Shown in pieces: positions 1 through 7,552 of a stretch of 64,000 nt of DNA. The position numbers and the translations under genes were made by a program. Location: the NCBI RefSeq assembly GCF_900105385.1, contig NZ_LT629772.1, forward strand, positions 3,348,001 to 3,412,000. Direction: 5' to 3'. Source of the stretch: Microlunatus soli. Lineage in GTDB: Bacteria > Actinomycetota > Actinomycetes > Propionibacteriales > Propionibacteriaceae. Under the pieces are notes generated by a model. The model was not told the DNA's origin. It made no database searches and worked only from the letters and a program-made list of their open reading frames with translations. Positions within the stretch are counted from its first letter, which is position 1. Each line of letters begins with the position of its first letter.

Positions 1-1456
1 CCGCCGGGTCTTCAAGCACTTCCAGAAGCTCGACGTGAAGTTCCATGATCGCTACACCTCGGGTCGGGTGGTCTCCCGACTGACCAGCGATGTGGAAGCC
101 ATCCAGGAGATGTTGAACGGTGGCTTCGACAGTCTGATCAGGGCAGTCCTGACCCTGGTCGGCGTCGGCATCATGTTGATCACGATGGACGCCAAGCTCG
201 GCATCGTCTGTCTGCTCAGCTTCCCGCTGCTGATGCTGTTGGTCCGGTGGTTCTCGGTGAACTCGTCCAAGACCTACCGCAAGGTGCGGGAGTTCTCGGC
301 GATGGTGATCGTGCAGTTCGTGGAGACGATGACCGGCATCCGGGCCGTCCAGGCCTACCGCCGCGAACCGCGGAACGCCGAGATCTTCGAGGACATGGCC
401 CGCGGCTTCCGGGACATCAACACCAAGGCGTTCCGGCTGGTTGCGCTCTTCATGCCCGGCGTCAAACTGATCGGCAACGTCACCATCGGCATCGTCGTGC
501 TCTACGGCGGATTCCGTGCCCTGGAAGGCGATCTGACGGTCGGTGTGCTGACCGCGTTCCTGCTCTACCTGCGGATGTTCTTCGACCCGATGCAGGACAT
601 CAGTCAGTTCTACAACCTCTTCCAATCCGCCTCGGCGGCGTTGGAGAAGCTGTCCGGTGTGCTGGAACAGGACCCCGAAGTCGAGGAGCCGACCGAGCCC
701 ACCCCGATCGATCGGGCCAAGGGCACCGTCGAGTTCGAGCACGTCGACTTCGGCTATGTCGACGACCGGCCGGTCCTTCCTGATCTTGATCTGACGATCC
801 CGGCGGGACAGACCGTCGCGCTGGTCGGCACCACCGGTGCGGGCAAGACCACGATCGCGAAGATGATCTCGCGGTTCTACGATCCGACCGGTGGCCGGAT
901 CACGCTGGACGGGACCGATCTGCGTGAGCTCAGCGATGTCGACCTTCGTCGCAACGTGGTGATGGTGACCCAGGAGAACTTCATGTTCGACGGCACGGTC
1001 GCCGACAACATCGCCTTCGGCAAGCCGGAGGCCAGTCGGGACGAGATCGTCGCGGCGGCGTCGGCGGTCGGTGCGCACGAGTTCATCACGGCACTGCCGC
1101 ACGGCTACGACACCGACGTGGAGAAGCGGGGCGGCCGGCTGTCCGCCGGTCAGCGACAGTTGGTCGCCTTCGCCCGCGCCTTCCTTGCCGACCCGGCGGT
1201 GTTGATCTTGGACGAGGCCACCTCGAGCTTGGACATCCCGAGCGAACGGCTGGTCCAGCAGGCCTTGCAGACCATCCTGGCCAGCCGGACCGCGGTGATC
1301 ATCGCGCACCGGCTGAGTACCGTCGAGATCGCCGACCGGGTGTTGGTGCTCGAACACGGTCGGATCCTCGAGGACGGCAGCCCGGCCGAACTGATGCACG
1401 CCGAGGGTGGCCGCTACGCGGCTCTCTACGACGCCTGGGAGGAATCCCTGGCCTGA
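1..1456 (+). CDS. ABC transporter, fused permease/ATPase (5' partial)
   Basis: Half- or full-size exporter of the MsbA/multidrug type, in which membrane helices and the ATPase sit in one chain. The reading frame is open from base 2, so the start lies left of the window and about 484 residues are visible. The first ~210 residues are the end of the transmembrane domain. The ATPase domain follows, with Walker A (GTTGAGKTT), a Q-loop (TQEN), the ABC signature (LSAGQ), Walker B and D-loop (LILDEATSSLD) and the switch histidine (IAHRLST), so the ATPase looks functional. The substrate cannot be told. Such exporters often work as heterodimers with an adjacent homologue, which would lie outside the window. 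It ends just before a strong hairpin and converges on the next gene. Confidence 0.9.
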   Translation, partial: RRVFKHFQKLDVKFHDRYTSGRVVSRLTSDVEAIQEMLNGGFDSLIRAVLTLVGVGIMLITMDAKLGIVCLLSFPLLMLLVRWFSVNSSKTYRKVREFSAMVIVQFVETMTGIRAVQAYRREPRNAEIFEDMARGFRDINTKAFRLVALFMPGVKLIGNVTIGIVVLYGGFRALEGDLTVGVLTAFLLYLRMFFDPMQDISQFYNLFQSASAALEKLSGVLEQDPEVEEPTEPTPIDRAKGTVEFEHVDFGYVDDRPVLPDLDLTIPAGQTVALVGTTGAGKTTIAKMISRFYDPTGGRITLDGTDLRELSDVDLRRNVVMVTQENFMFDGTVADNIAFGKPEASRDEIVAAASAVGAHEFITALPHGYDTDVEKRGGRLSAGQRQLVAFARAFLADPAVLILDEATSSLDIPSERLVQQALQTILASRTAVIIAHRLSTVEIADRVLVLEHGRILEDGSPAELMHAEGGRYAALYDAWEESLA

Positions 1457-1475
1457 TCCGGGTCCGATAACACCG

Positions 1476-1521
1476 AAGGGGTGAGATTCAGCCGCATACT
1501 CGCGGCTGAATCTCACCCCTT
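1476..1521. terminator. Perfect 20-bp hairpin, copy 1 (bidirectional terminator / repeat)
   Basis: AAGGGGTGAGATTCAGCCGC at 1476-1495 is followed by a 6-base loop (ATACTC) and its exact reverse complement at 1502-1521. It lies between the convergent ends of the ABC transporter and the AbiEi-like gene, whose last codons fall inside the right arm. A second, nearly identical copy lies at 2563-2608. A transcription terminator is the simplest reading; there is no long T tract. Confidence 0.75.
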
Positions 1522-2496
1522 AGCCCGTACGGAGCCGGTGGGGCAGTGGGCACAGCGGGTGGGGGTGCCGGTCCAACCGCCACGGATCAGCATCTCGGCG
1601 ACCTGAAGTGCGACAGCACAACCCTGCTGAGTGACGTCGTGCCAGCCGTAACGGAGCGTCGCCTCGCCGTCGAGCAGGGCCGCGTTGTCCCGAATGAAGT
1701 CCCGGAACCGAGCAGTTCCGGCATGCCCGAGCTCCCCGTCCAGCTCAACCAACAGCCGGTACTTCCGGTACCGGACGTCTCGGCGGCGGCGGACACCTCG
1801 TTGATCGACCCGGACCTGCCGCTCTCCGACCGGGAGCCCGTGTGCCCGTTCCACGTCGTTGAGGTAGCACACCTCCAGAGGTGACTCGGCCCCGGCGTCG
1901 GTGTCGGCGAGCAATGCCATGAGTTCGTGTCGTCCGACCAGTCGAGCCCGAGCGTTGACCGCGCGTCGCAGCCGCGCCGGCGTGGTGAGATTGCGTTGTA
2001 CTGCGGTGGTCACCCAATGCACGGGTGTCTGCCGCCGGCCATCGCGGAACCGGTCGGAGGCAAGGTCCAACACCGTGTCGTCGATCGTGGTCCGGGGCAG
2101 CGAGCCGATGCTTCCGGGTTGCCGGACTCCGGACCGTTCCCGCACGAACTGCCAGGGTGGGCAGCTCGCCCGACCTCGGTCGTGGGGCAACAGCACAGTG
2201 ATCTTCGCCGGCGGATCGTCGACAAGCTTGCCGAGATAGGCCGCCGCATAACCGCCCAGCCGGGCGCCGGCGCCGGCGTGCAGCACTCCTGCCCAGGCGT
2301 TGGCGTTCCAGCTGGCCGCCTGATCATGGGTCAGCAGCACCCCAGGCAGCGGTCGTTGCCAGCGGCCCTGTGTGACCAGTCGCTGCAGGACGTGGCGGCT
2401 GACTCCAAGTCCCAGCGCCTGCTCCCGGGTCAGAACACCGTCCTGCAGTTCGGCGAGGCGACGGACCTCGACACTCGGCTGATAGCGCGCGTACAT
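1513..2496 (-). CDS. AbiEi-type antitoxin domain protein with C-terminal DUF559-like domain
   Basis: A 327-residue protein of a family common in actinobacteria. The N-terminus (about residues 10-60) has the winged-helix pattern of type IV antitoxin AbiEi proteins (LAELQDGVLTREQAL, then a bitter-end GVLL). The C-terminus (about 240-310) has a Vsr/DUF559-like pattern: LLVELDGELGHAG, then FRDFIRDNAAL and a final RYGWHDV strand. No AbiEii nucleotidyltransferase toxin lies next to it, so calling it an antitoxin would be unsafe. These proteins are usually solitary and of unknown role. It stands alone between two hairpins and is transcribed against the upstream ABC gene. The ATG at 2496 gives full family length. 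Confidence 0.75.
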   Translation of the reverse strand: MYARYQPSVEVRRLAELQDGVLTREQALGLGVSRHVLQRLVTQGRWQRPLPGVLLTHDQAASWNANAWAGVLHAGAGARLGGYAAAYLGKLVDDPPAKITVLLPHDRGRASCPPWQFVRERSGVRQPGSIGSLPRTTIDDTVLDLASDRFRDGRRQTPVHWVTTAVQRNLTTPARLRRAVNARARLVGRHELMALLADTDAGAESPLEVCYLNDVERAHGLPVGERQVRVDQRGVRRRRDVRYRKYRLLVELDGELGHAGTARFRDFIRDNAALLDGEATLRYGWHDVTQQGCAVALQVAEMLIRGGWTGTPTRCAHCPTGSVRAKG

Positions 2497-2562
2497 CGCT
2501 CAAACCTGCCGTCGAACCAGTCCCCATGCCGTGACACCTGTGGATAACTGCGGCCGCCTGAC

Positions 2563-2608
2563 AAGGGGTGAGATTCAGCCGCATACTCGCGGCTGATTCT
2601 CACCCCTT
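2563..2608. terminator. 20-bp hairpin, copy 2 of the element at 1476-1521
   Basis: The left arm at 2563-2582 and the ATACTC loop are identical to copy 1. The right arm at 2589-2608 differs by one base (GATTC for GAATC), leaving one mismatch in the stem. It lies between the start of the AbiEi-like gene and the end of the CPBP gene, whose TAA stop overlaps the right edge, so it can act as that gene's terminator. Confidence 0.75.
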
Positions 2609-3422
2609 AGCCTGAATCCACAGCGGACCGCCAGAACAGGGCTGCGAGGACGGCGAGCGTGACCATGATCAGCATCTCCAGGAGGGCGCCGGTGGTGCCG
2701 TGCGGTGGGAGCAGGGCGTCGGCGGCGTTGAAGGTGGCATGCGCGGCCACGGCGGCCCAGACACCACCGCGGAGCCGTTCGGTCGCCAGCAGGATCAGGT
2801 AGCTGAGGGCGATGACGGTGATGAAGAAGGCCAGGCCGCCGACTGTGAACAGGCCGATCTCGTGCTGACCGGTGCCGGGGAGGAAGAACAGCGGGATGTG
2901 CCAGCACGCCCAGCCGAATCCCAGCACGAGGGTGGTGGTGATCGTGCCGAAGCGTTGTCGCAGTCGGGGTTGGACGTAGCCGCGCCAGCCGAATTCCTCG
3001 GCCAGCGGTCCGGCGATCAGGGTGTAGCCGATGACACCGAGCGGGCCGCCGACGCCGGCAGTCACCGCCGCGGCATTGGCGGGGATCGCGGCTGGATGGC
3101 CCGCGTTCAGGATCAGTGCCGTGAGGACGGGGGCGGCGAGGCCGAGCAGCAGGCCGCCGAGTACGCCGTACCAGGTGGGGCGGCCGCTGCCGCGGATCCG
3201 CTCCGCAGGCAGACCGAGCCAGAGCAGTCCGGCGGCCAGTGACGGGCCGGCGGCGGCGATCGCGAAGACGATCTGTCCCGGACCACTGCCGATGTCGATG
3301 CCGGCGACGCCGAGGACGATCCACGGCAGCCAACTGAGCGCCAGCGTGAGGGCGCCGAACTGACCGAACCGACGGACCGGTGCCCGGGTCGTCAGCGGCG
3401 CGGTAGAGGTGCACGTCGTCAT
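2607..3422 (-). CDS. CPBP family intramembrane glutamic endopeptidase
   Basis: Polytopic membrane protease of the CAAX/Abi (CPBP) family, 271 residues with about eight hydrophobic segments. The catalytic signatures are present: EEFGWRGY (EExxxR), HIPLF in the following helix, and HATFN (HxxxN) near the C-terminus. Bacterial members are linked to peptide maturation or bacteriocin self-immunity, but most have no known substrate. I chose the ATG at 3422 because the longer frame (to 3467) would overlap the stop of the upstream gene at 3433. The ten-base gap then suggests co-transcription with the EamA transporter. Confidence 0.85.
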   Translation of the reverse strand: MTTCTSTAPLTTRAPVRRFGQFGALTLALSWLPWIVLGVAGIDIGSGPGQIVFAIAAAGPSLAAGLLWLGLPAERIRGSGRPTWYGVLGGLLLGLAAPVLTALILNAGHPAAIPANAAAVTAGVGGPLGVIGYTLIAGPLAEEFGWRGYVQPRLRQRFGTITTTLVLGFGWACWHIPLFFLPGTGQHEIGLFTVGGLAFFITVIALSYLILLATERLRGGVWAAVAAHATFNAADALLPPHGTTGALLEMLIMVTLAVLAALFWRSAVDSG

Positions 3423-3432
3423 GATCACGACG

Positions 3433-4416
3433 CTAGTGAGCGATCGGCGTCTCCGCGCTGGGATCAACCCGCTGATCGGCGGTGGGGTTGTCCCCCGATC
3501 GTCGCTGCGCGATCACGATTCCGGTGATCACCAGCAGCATCCCGACGACCTGCACCAGCGACGGCAACTGCCCGAGCAGCAGCGCACCGAACAGTGCCGC
3601 GAAGATCACTTCCGCCAGCGCTACGAACGACGCCGGGCCGGAGCTCAGTCGTCGTACGGCCAGGATGCCCGCCAGGTAGGCGAAAACGGTCGGGATCAAG
3701 ATCACCGCGGCGGCAGCCAGCGGCCAGGCCAGGTGAGCGGCACCGAGCCGGACCGAACCCGTCGCGGTGGTCATCGGGAGGATGCCGAGCAGGCCGATGA
3801 CGCCGACCATCAGTGCGCCGATGATCATGCCCGCGCCGGCGGTGAGCACGGGTGGCGCTGCCTCGGCATGATCGTCGGAGAGCAGGAAGTAGGCACACAG
3901 GCAGAACGCCGAACCCAATCCCCACGCCAGTCCGGGCAGGGTGCCGGATCCGAAGGTGCTGTGTCCAAGATCCAGGACCAGGACCAGTCCGACGACGGCC
4001 AGGGCGGCGGAGATCAACAGTGCACGGCTCGGCGGTCGCCGATCCCGGATCCAGAACCAGCCGAGCAGCCAGATCGGGGCGGTGAACTCCAACAGTGAGG
4101 CGGTCCCGACGGGCAGGTAGCGGATGGCGTTGAAGTAGCAGAGTTGCGCGCCGCCGGTGGCCGTCACGCCGTAGCCGATCAGTCGCAGCACCGCTCGCCC
4201 GGTCGGGTGCCAACGGCGGAGGGCGAGCACCGCCGGCAATAGCAGGACCAGGCCCGCTCCGCCGAGTCGGAGCAGCGTCACCGCTGCGGAGGACCAGCCG
4301 AGATCGAGCAGCGGGTGCGCCAGCGACCCGGCCGTTCCGTAGGCCGTCGCCGAGATCACCGCGAGCACGATGCCGTCTCTGCGGAGGTGCGCAGCCGGGT
4401 GCAGGTCGAGCGACAC
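3433..4416 (-). CDS. EamA/DMT family transporter
   Basis: Drug/metabolite transporter superfamily member, 327 residues, with about ten hydrophobic segments arranged as two EamA repeats (for example GTAGSLAHPLL in the first half and LAEVIFAALFGALLLGQ in the second). It probably exports a metabolite or amino acid. The start is the GTG at 4416, which has a CGGAGG ribosome site (4424-4429) seven bases upstream; a longer frame to 4548 would run into the divergent CGNR gene. The divergent pairing with a CGNR DNA-binding protein is often seen and suggests local regulation. Confidence 0.85.
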   Translation of the reverse strand: MSLDLHPAAHLRRDGIVLAVISATAYGTAGSLAHPLLDLGWSSAAVTLLRLGGAGLVLLLPAVLALRRWHPTGRAVLRLIGYGVTATGGAQLCYFNAIRYLPVGTASLLEFTAPIWLLGWFWIRDRRPPSRALLISAALAVVGLVLVLDLGHSTFGSGTLPGLAWGLGSAFCLCAYFLLSDDHAEAAPPVLTAGAGMIIGALMVGVIGLLGILPMTTATGSVRLGAAHLAWPLAAAAVILIPTVFAYLAGILAVRRLSSGPASFVALAEVIFAALFGALLLGQLPSLVQVVGMLLVITGIVIAQRRSGDNPTADQRVDPSAETPIAH

Positions 4417-4533
4417 AGACACACCTCCGTACGGGCGCCCTCGATGACCGCCGGGATCACCGACGATGAACATGTCAGGGGTAAAGGGATAGATTGGACG
4501 TGACACTACCGGGACGAGCTGACAGGAGTCAAT

Positions 4534-5088
4534 GTGCTTTTTGCCCATGACACCACCACGGCACTGGCCTGGCTGGCGGCCCTGGTGAACACCGAGCTCG
4601 AGGGCGAGGAGCAGCTGAACACGCCGGCGGACCTGGATGACCTCCTGACCACCTGGTCGATGTCGGGTCGGCGGCTGGGCACTCGTGCCGAGCTGGCGGA
4701 GGTCCGGGCCGTCCGGTCACGCATCGCCACCGCCTGGGACGCGACCGAGCCGGCCGAACTGGCGGCGATCGCCAATGAGCTCTTCGCCGATCATGCCGGC
4801 CGTCCCTGCCTGACCCGGCACGATCAGCAGGACTGGCACCTGCATCTCACCGATTCCGAGGCGCCGGTGGCCAGCCGGATCGGTTCCGAGGCCGCCCTGG
4901 CACTGACCGACCTGATCCGGGCGGACGGGCTCGATCGACTGCAGCGCTGCATCGCCGATGACTGTACGGCGGTGTTCGTCGACCTGACCAAGAACAGGTC
5001 GCGGCGGTTCTGTGAGACGGGCAACTGCGCCAATCGGGCCCACGTCGCCGCCTATCGGCGCCGCCGCCGAGCCGCCCACGAGTCCTGA
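4534..5088 (+). CDS. CGNR zinc-finger protein (ABATE domain)
   Basis: A 184-residue probable transcription regulator. The N-terminal ~120 residues match the ABATE domain (a putative ligand- or stress-responsive domain). The C-terminus carries the CGNR zinc finger: Cys at IADDC, a spacer with KNRSRRFC, then CANR and a basic tail (YRRRRRAA). The start is the GTG at 4534, six bases after CAGGAG; the overlapping ATG at 4532 is out of frame. It is divergent from the EamA transporter gene, which it likely controls. The ligand is unknown. Confidence 0.85.
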   Translation: MLFAHDTTTALAWLAALVNTELEGEEQLNTPADLDDLLTTWSMSGRRLGTRAELAEVRAVRSRIATAWDATEPAELAAIANELFADHAGRPCLTRHDQQDWHLHLTDSEAPVASRIGSEAALALTDLIRADGLDRLQRCIADDCTAVFVDLTKNRSRRFCETGNCANRAHVAAYRRRRRAAHES

Positions 5089-5155
5089 GGCCGTGCCGGC
5101 CGAGGCTGTCGGATTATTCCAAGACCGCTGCCGGATCCCCCGGTTGACTGGCTGC

Positions 5156-5557
5156 ATGACTCAGACTCACGACGAACAACAGACCGCAGGGGCCGCCGCG
5201 GCATCGGTCGCGATGTTCACCATCGACTGCGCCGACCCGGCTCCGTTGCTCGACTTCTACTCCCGCTTCCTCGGGCTGACCATCGCCTACCAGGACGAGA
5301 ACGTCGGCATGCTCACCGGTCCGAACGGGCCCGCCATCGGCTTCGGCAAGGTCGACAACTTCACCGCGCCGTCCTGGCCGGACGACAACAGCGACAAGCA
5401 GTTCCACCTCGATCTGAAGGTCGACGACGTCGACGTCGCAGCCAAGAAGGCGGTAGAACTCGGCGCCACCCTCCCCGATCATCAGCCCGGAGAGACCTGG
5501 CGGGTGCTCCTCGACCCGGCGGGGCATCCGTTCTGCCTCACGGTCTGGAAGATGTAG
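5156..5557 (+). CDS. VOC family (glyoxalase/bleomycin-resistance fold) protein
   Basis: A 133-residue single-repeat vicinal-oxygen-chelate protein. It has the usual opening (MFTIDCADPAPLLDFYSRFLGL), a FHLDLKVDDVD strand and the ending DPAGHPFCLTVW. The family includes dioxygenases, isomerases and antibiotic-binding proteins, and the substrate cannot be told from sequence. The ATG at 5156 was chosen because upstream in-frame sequence does not resemble the family and overlaps the preceding gene. Confidence 0.85.
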   Translation: MTQTHDEQQTAGAAAASVAMFTIDCADPAPLLDFYSRFLGLTIAYQDENVGMLTGPNGPAIGFGKVDNFTAPSWPDDNSDKQFHLDLKVDDVDVAAKKAVELGATLPDHQPGETWRVLLDPAGHPFCLTVWKM

Positions 5558-5895
5558 GAGTCTGCTGGCTGGCTGGCTGGCTGGCGCGGACTCGGTGGGT
5601 GGCTGCCGTTCGGTGCGGCCGAGAGGGCTCCCGCCCTCGAAGCCTCACCCCTGCTCGCAAGCTCGCAGGGCTGAGTTTCAAACGCCCCGACCCACCCTGA
5701 GCCCTCTCGGCCGCACCGAACGGCAGGCCTGCTGGGCCGCCCACCTTCGGTGTCGCTGAAACTGCCCGCCTAGCCGCCCCGTCTTCGGTGCCGGCCAAGC
5801 GGCCCGCCTTCGGCGTCAGTTCCAGGGAGGCGGTCTCGAAGTGCTGCCCGTCCCGCCGGGCCGAGGGGTTGTTGAAGGGCCTGGGCCGTCTCGGG
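5558..5895. other. Intergenic region of 338 bases with a long inverted repeat
   Basis: No convincing gene was found. It begins with a short GGCT tandem run (about 5566-5584), then carries the 28-bp inverted repeat described separately, several smaller GC-rich palindromic stretches (for example around 5655-5680 and 5805-5820), and reaches the 3' end of the methyltransferase gene. I found no tRNA cloverleaf. It looks like an intergenic repeat region between convergent genes. Confidence 0.6.
5603..5726. repeat. 28-bp perfect inverted repeat with 68-base spacer
   Basis: Bases 5603-5630 (beginning CTGCCGTTCGGTG) are the exact reverse complement of 5699-5726 (ending CACCGAACGGCAG). The spacer holds a smaller imperfect hairpin (CCCTGC...GCAGGG). 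It lies between two convergent genes. It could be a large terminator, a REP/MITE-like dispersed element, or an RNA structure; no coding capacity was found. Confidence 0.8.
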
Positions 5896-7002
5896 TCAGG
5901 TGCGGTGGGGGTCGAAGGCGGCGACCCGGCCGATGACGACGGTGGCGGGGGCGCCGAGACCTTCTCGGGTGGCGGCGTCGGCGATGGCGGAGAGGTCGGC
6001 GCGCAGGACGCGCATCGAGGCCATGGTGCCGTCGGCGATCACGGCGGCGGGCGTGGTCGGCTCCAGGCCGTTGATGATCAAGGTCTCGGCGATCGCCGCC
6101 AGGTTGGCCATGCCCATCATGATCACCAGCGTGGTGCCGGAGCGGGCGAGGGCCGGCCAGTCGATGGTCGAGCGGGGATCTCCCGGGGGTACGTGGCCGG
6201 TCACCGCGCTGAATCCCTGGGACAGGGTGCGATGAGTGATCGGGATCCCGGCGGCGGCGGGGGCGGCGGTCGCCGATGTGACGCCAGGGATGACCGTTAC
6301 CGGGATGCCGGCGGCGGCGCAGGCCTGCCACTCCTCCCCGCCCCGACCGAACACGAAGCCGTCGCCGCCCTTGAATCGGACGACCTTGTTCCCGGCGCGG
6401 GCACGGTCGATCAAGAGGTCCTCGATCGACCGCTGCTCGGCTCCCGGACCGCGAGGGATCTTGCCGACATCGATGATCTCGACGCCGTCGCGGGCCTGCT
6501 CGAGAGCCGCGAGCGGAGCCAGCCGGTCGGCCGCGATCACATCGGCCTCCTTGATCGCCTGCAGTCCGGCGACCGTCAGCAGGCCAGGGTCACCCGGGCC
6601 GCCGCCGACCAGGAAGACCTCGCCGGTCGATCCGGGCGTTGAGGTCGACGCGGAGGTGGCACCTGTGCTGCTGCCCTCCGGCTCGCAGCGCAGCACACCA
6701 TGATCATCGGCCCACCGAGACGCGAGGACGGCGTCCGGTGTGCCCGGCTCGACGACTACCACCAGAGCGGTGCCGTCCAGGTCGCTGCGATCCAGTCCGG
6801 CAGTGATCAGTCGCAGTCGGCGACGTTCGGCCAGGTCGACGACGGCGCTGCTCACCTGCGCTGCGGCGACCAGGAGGTCGGCGCCGGCCTCGAGCAGTGC
6901 GGTGATGATGCCGAGGGAACCACTGCCTCGGATCCCTGCACTGGTGGTCCCGACCACGGCGACTCGCCGACCACCGACCTCGAATCCGCGCCATGCGCCC
7001 AT
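5896..7002 (-). CDS. cobA: Uroporphyrinogen-III C-methyltransferase with degraded N-terminal domain
   Basis: SAM-dependent tetrapyrrole methyltransferase (SUMT) that makes precorrin-2 for siroheme or cobalamin, 368 residues. The C-terminal ~240 residues hold the family motifs: VGGGPGDPGLLT, then RFKGGDGFVFGRGGEE, VIPGVTSA and PITHR. The N-terminal ~130 residues resemble the precorrin-2 dehydrogenase (CysG-N) fold, but the nucleotide loop is changed to VVGTTSAGIRGSG, so that domain is probably inactive. The ATG at 7002 is preceded by GGAG at six bases; a GTG at 7017 is the alternative. No other cobalamin or siroheme gene lies nearby, and I see no cobalamin riboswitch upstream. Confidence 0.85.
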   Translation of the reverse strand: MGAWRGFEVGGRRVAVVGTTSAGIRGSGSLGIITALLEAGADLLVAAAQVSSAVVDLAERRRLRLITAGLDRSDLDGTALVVVVEPGTPDAVLASRWADDHGVLRCEPEGSSTGATSASTSTPGSTGEVFLVGGGPGDPGLLTVAGLQAIKEADVIAADRLAPLAALEQARDGVEIIDVGKIPRGPGAEQRSIEDLLIDRARAGNKVVRFKGGDGFVFGRGGEEWQACAAAGIPVTVIPGVTSATAAPAAAGIPITHRTLSQGFSAVTGHVPPGDPRSTIDWPALARSGTTLVIMMGMANLAAIAETLIINGLEPTTPAAVIADGTMASMRVLRADLSAIADAATREGLGAPATVVIGRVAAFDPHRT

Positions 7003-7159
7003 CTGCTGCTCCACCACGTCGACATGCCCGGACCGGTCGCCGGGCCCTGCACATTGTTCCGTACCACGTCGCCGATCCCGGCCACTGTCCGCTCAGTCGG
7101 ACCCAGTGATCCGACGGTTGCTCCTCCGCGGGCACCGTGCCCTCGTCCTGCGGCTTATG

Positions 7160-7219
7160 ATTTCGAACTATTTCGTTGTCTGATCGAAATGTCTGGCGGG
7201 GCTCCAGGTGAGTCGAAAT
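7160..7219. promoter_or_regulatory. Cluster of ATTTCG / CGAAAT half-sites
   Basis: ATTTCGA at 7160-7166, ATTTCG at 7170-7175, TCGAAAT at 7184-7190 and TCGAAAT at 7213-7219 lie in an AT-rich island between divergent genes. The first and third copies form an inverted pair. Such spaced half-sites are typical of a repressor binding region. The cognate regulator cannot be named. Confidence 0.4.
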
Positions 7220-7415
7220 GCGGGCTTCTGAGGGCCCCGGAGACGTCCCGGACGAAGGCGGAGGGGCAGCGTCAATCGATTCACCTACAGACCAGAAGCA
7301 GACTGACACTCCTAGTCAGAGGGAATATGAGCAGTCGGCGGTGATGTCGCGACCGATCAGCGAGGCCGGTGGGTGTCGACAACCTGAGTCGGACTGCTGG
7401 ACGCCGAACCCCACC

Positions 7416-7446
7416 CGTTGACAACTCAACGAAGGAGGCTCATTCT
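7416..7446 (+). promoter_or_regulatory. Candidate promoter with LacI-type operator for the sugar importer
   Basis: CGTTGA-CAAC-TCAACG (7416-7431) is a perfect 6-4-6 palindrome and contains TTGACA (7418-7423), a consensus -35. A weak -10 (CATTCT, 7441-7446) sits 17 bases downstream. A repressor bound here would cover the -35. The LacI-family gene that closes the operon is the natural candidate regulator; that link is inference. Confidence 0.45.
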
Positions 7447-7552
7447 TGTCCTTGGCGATCAGATTCGGTTCTCGCAGCAACCGACGTTCGCAAAGTTTCG
7501 TTCAGAGTCGAGCAGCGACCCGCCCTCGTGCAGCGGGTTCGGAAGGAAGATC

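Larger units (their letters stand above)
7003..7552. other. 550-base intergenic region upstream of the sugar importer
   Basis: Divergent promoter region between the methyltransferase and the importer operon. Several short frames cross it, but none has a ribosome site or a recognisable protein. It contains a local AT-rich patch at 7155-7220 with repeated TTTCG/CGAAA motifs and, nearer the operon, a 16-base palindrome at 7416-7431 that overlaps a TTGACA hexamer. Confidence 0.6.

Noticed and set aside
1513-2496. Active AbiEi/AbiEii toxin-antitoxin pair
   Set aside because: There is no AbiEii nucleotidyltransferase gene next to it.
1476-2608. The two hairpins as terminal repeats of a transposon
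   Set aside because: Each copy is a complete palindrome, no transposase is present and no target duplication was recognised.
5558-5895. tRNA or other structured RNA gene
   Set aside because: No acceptor stem, T-loop consensus or anticodon arm could be found, only inverted repeats.
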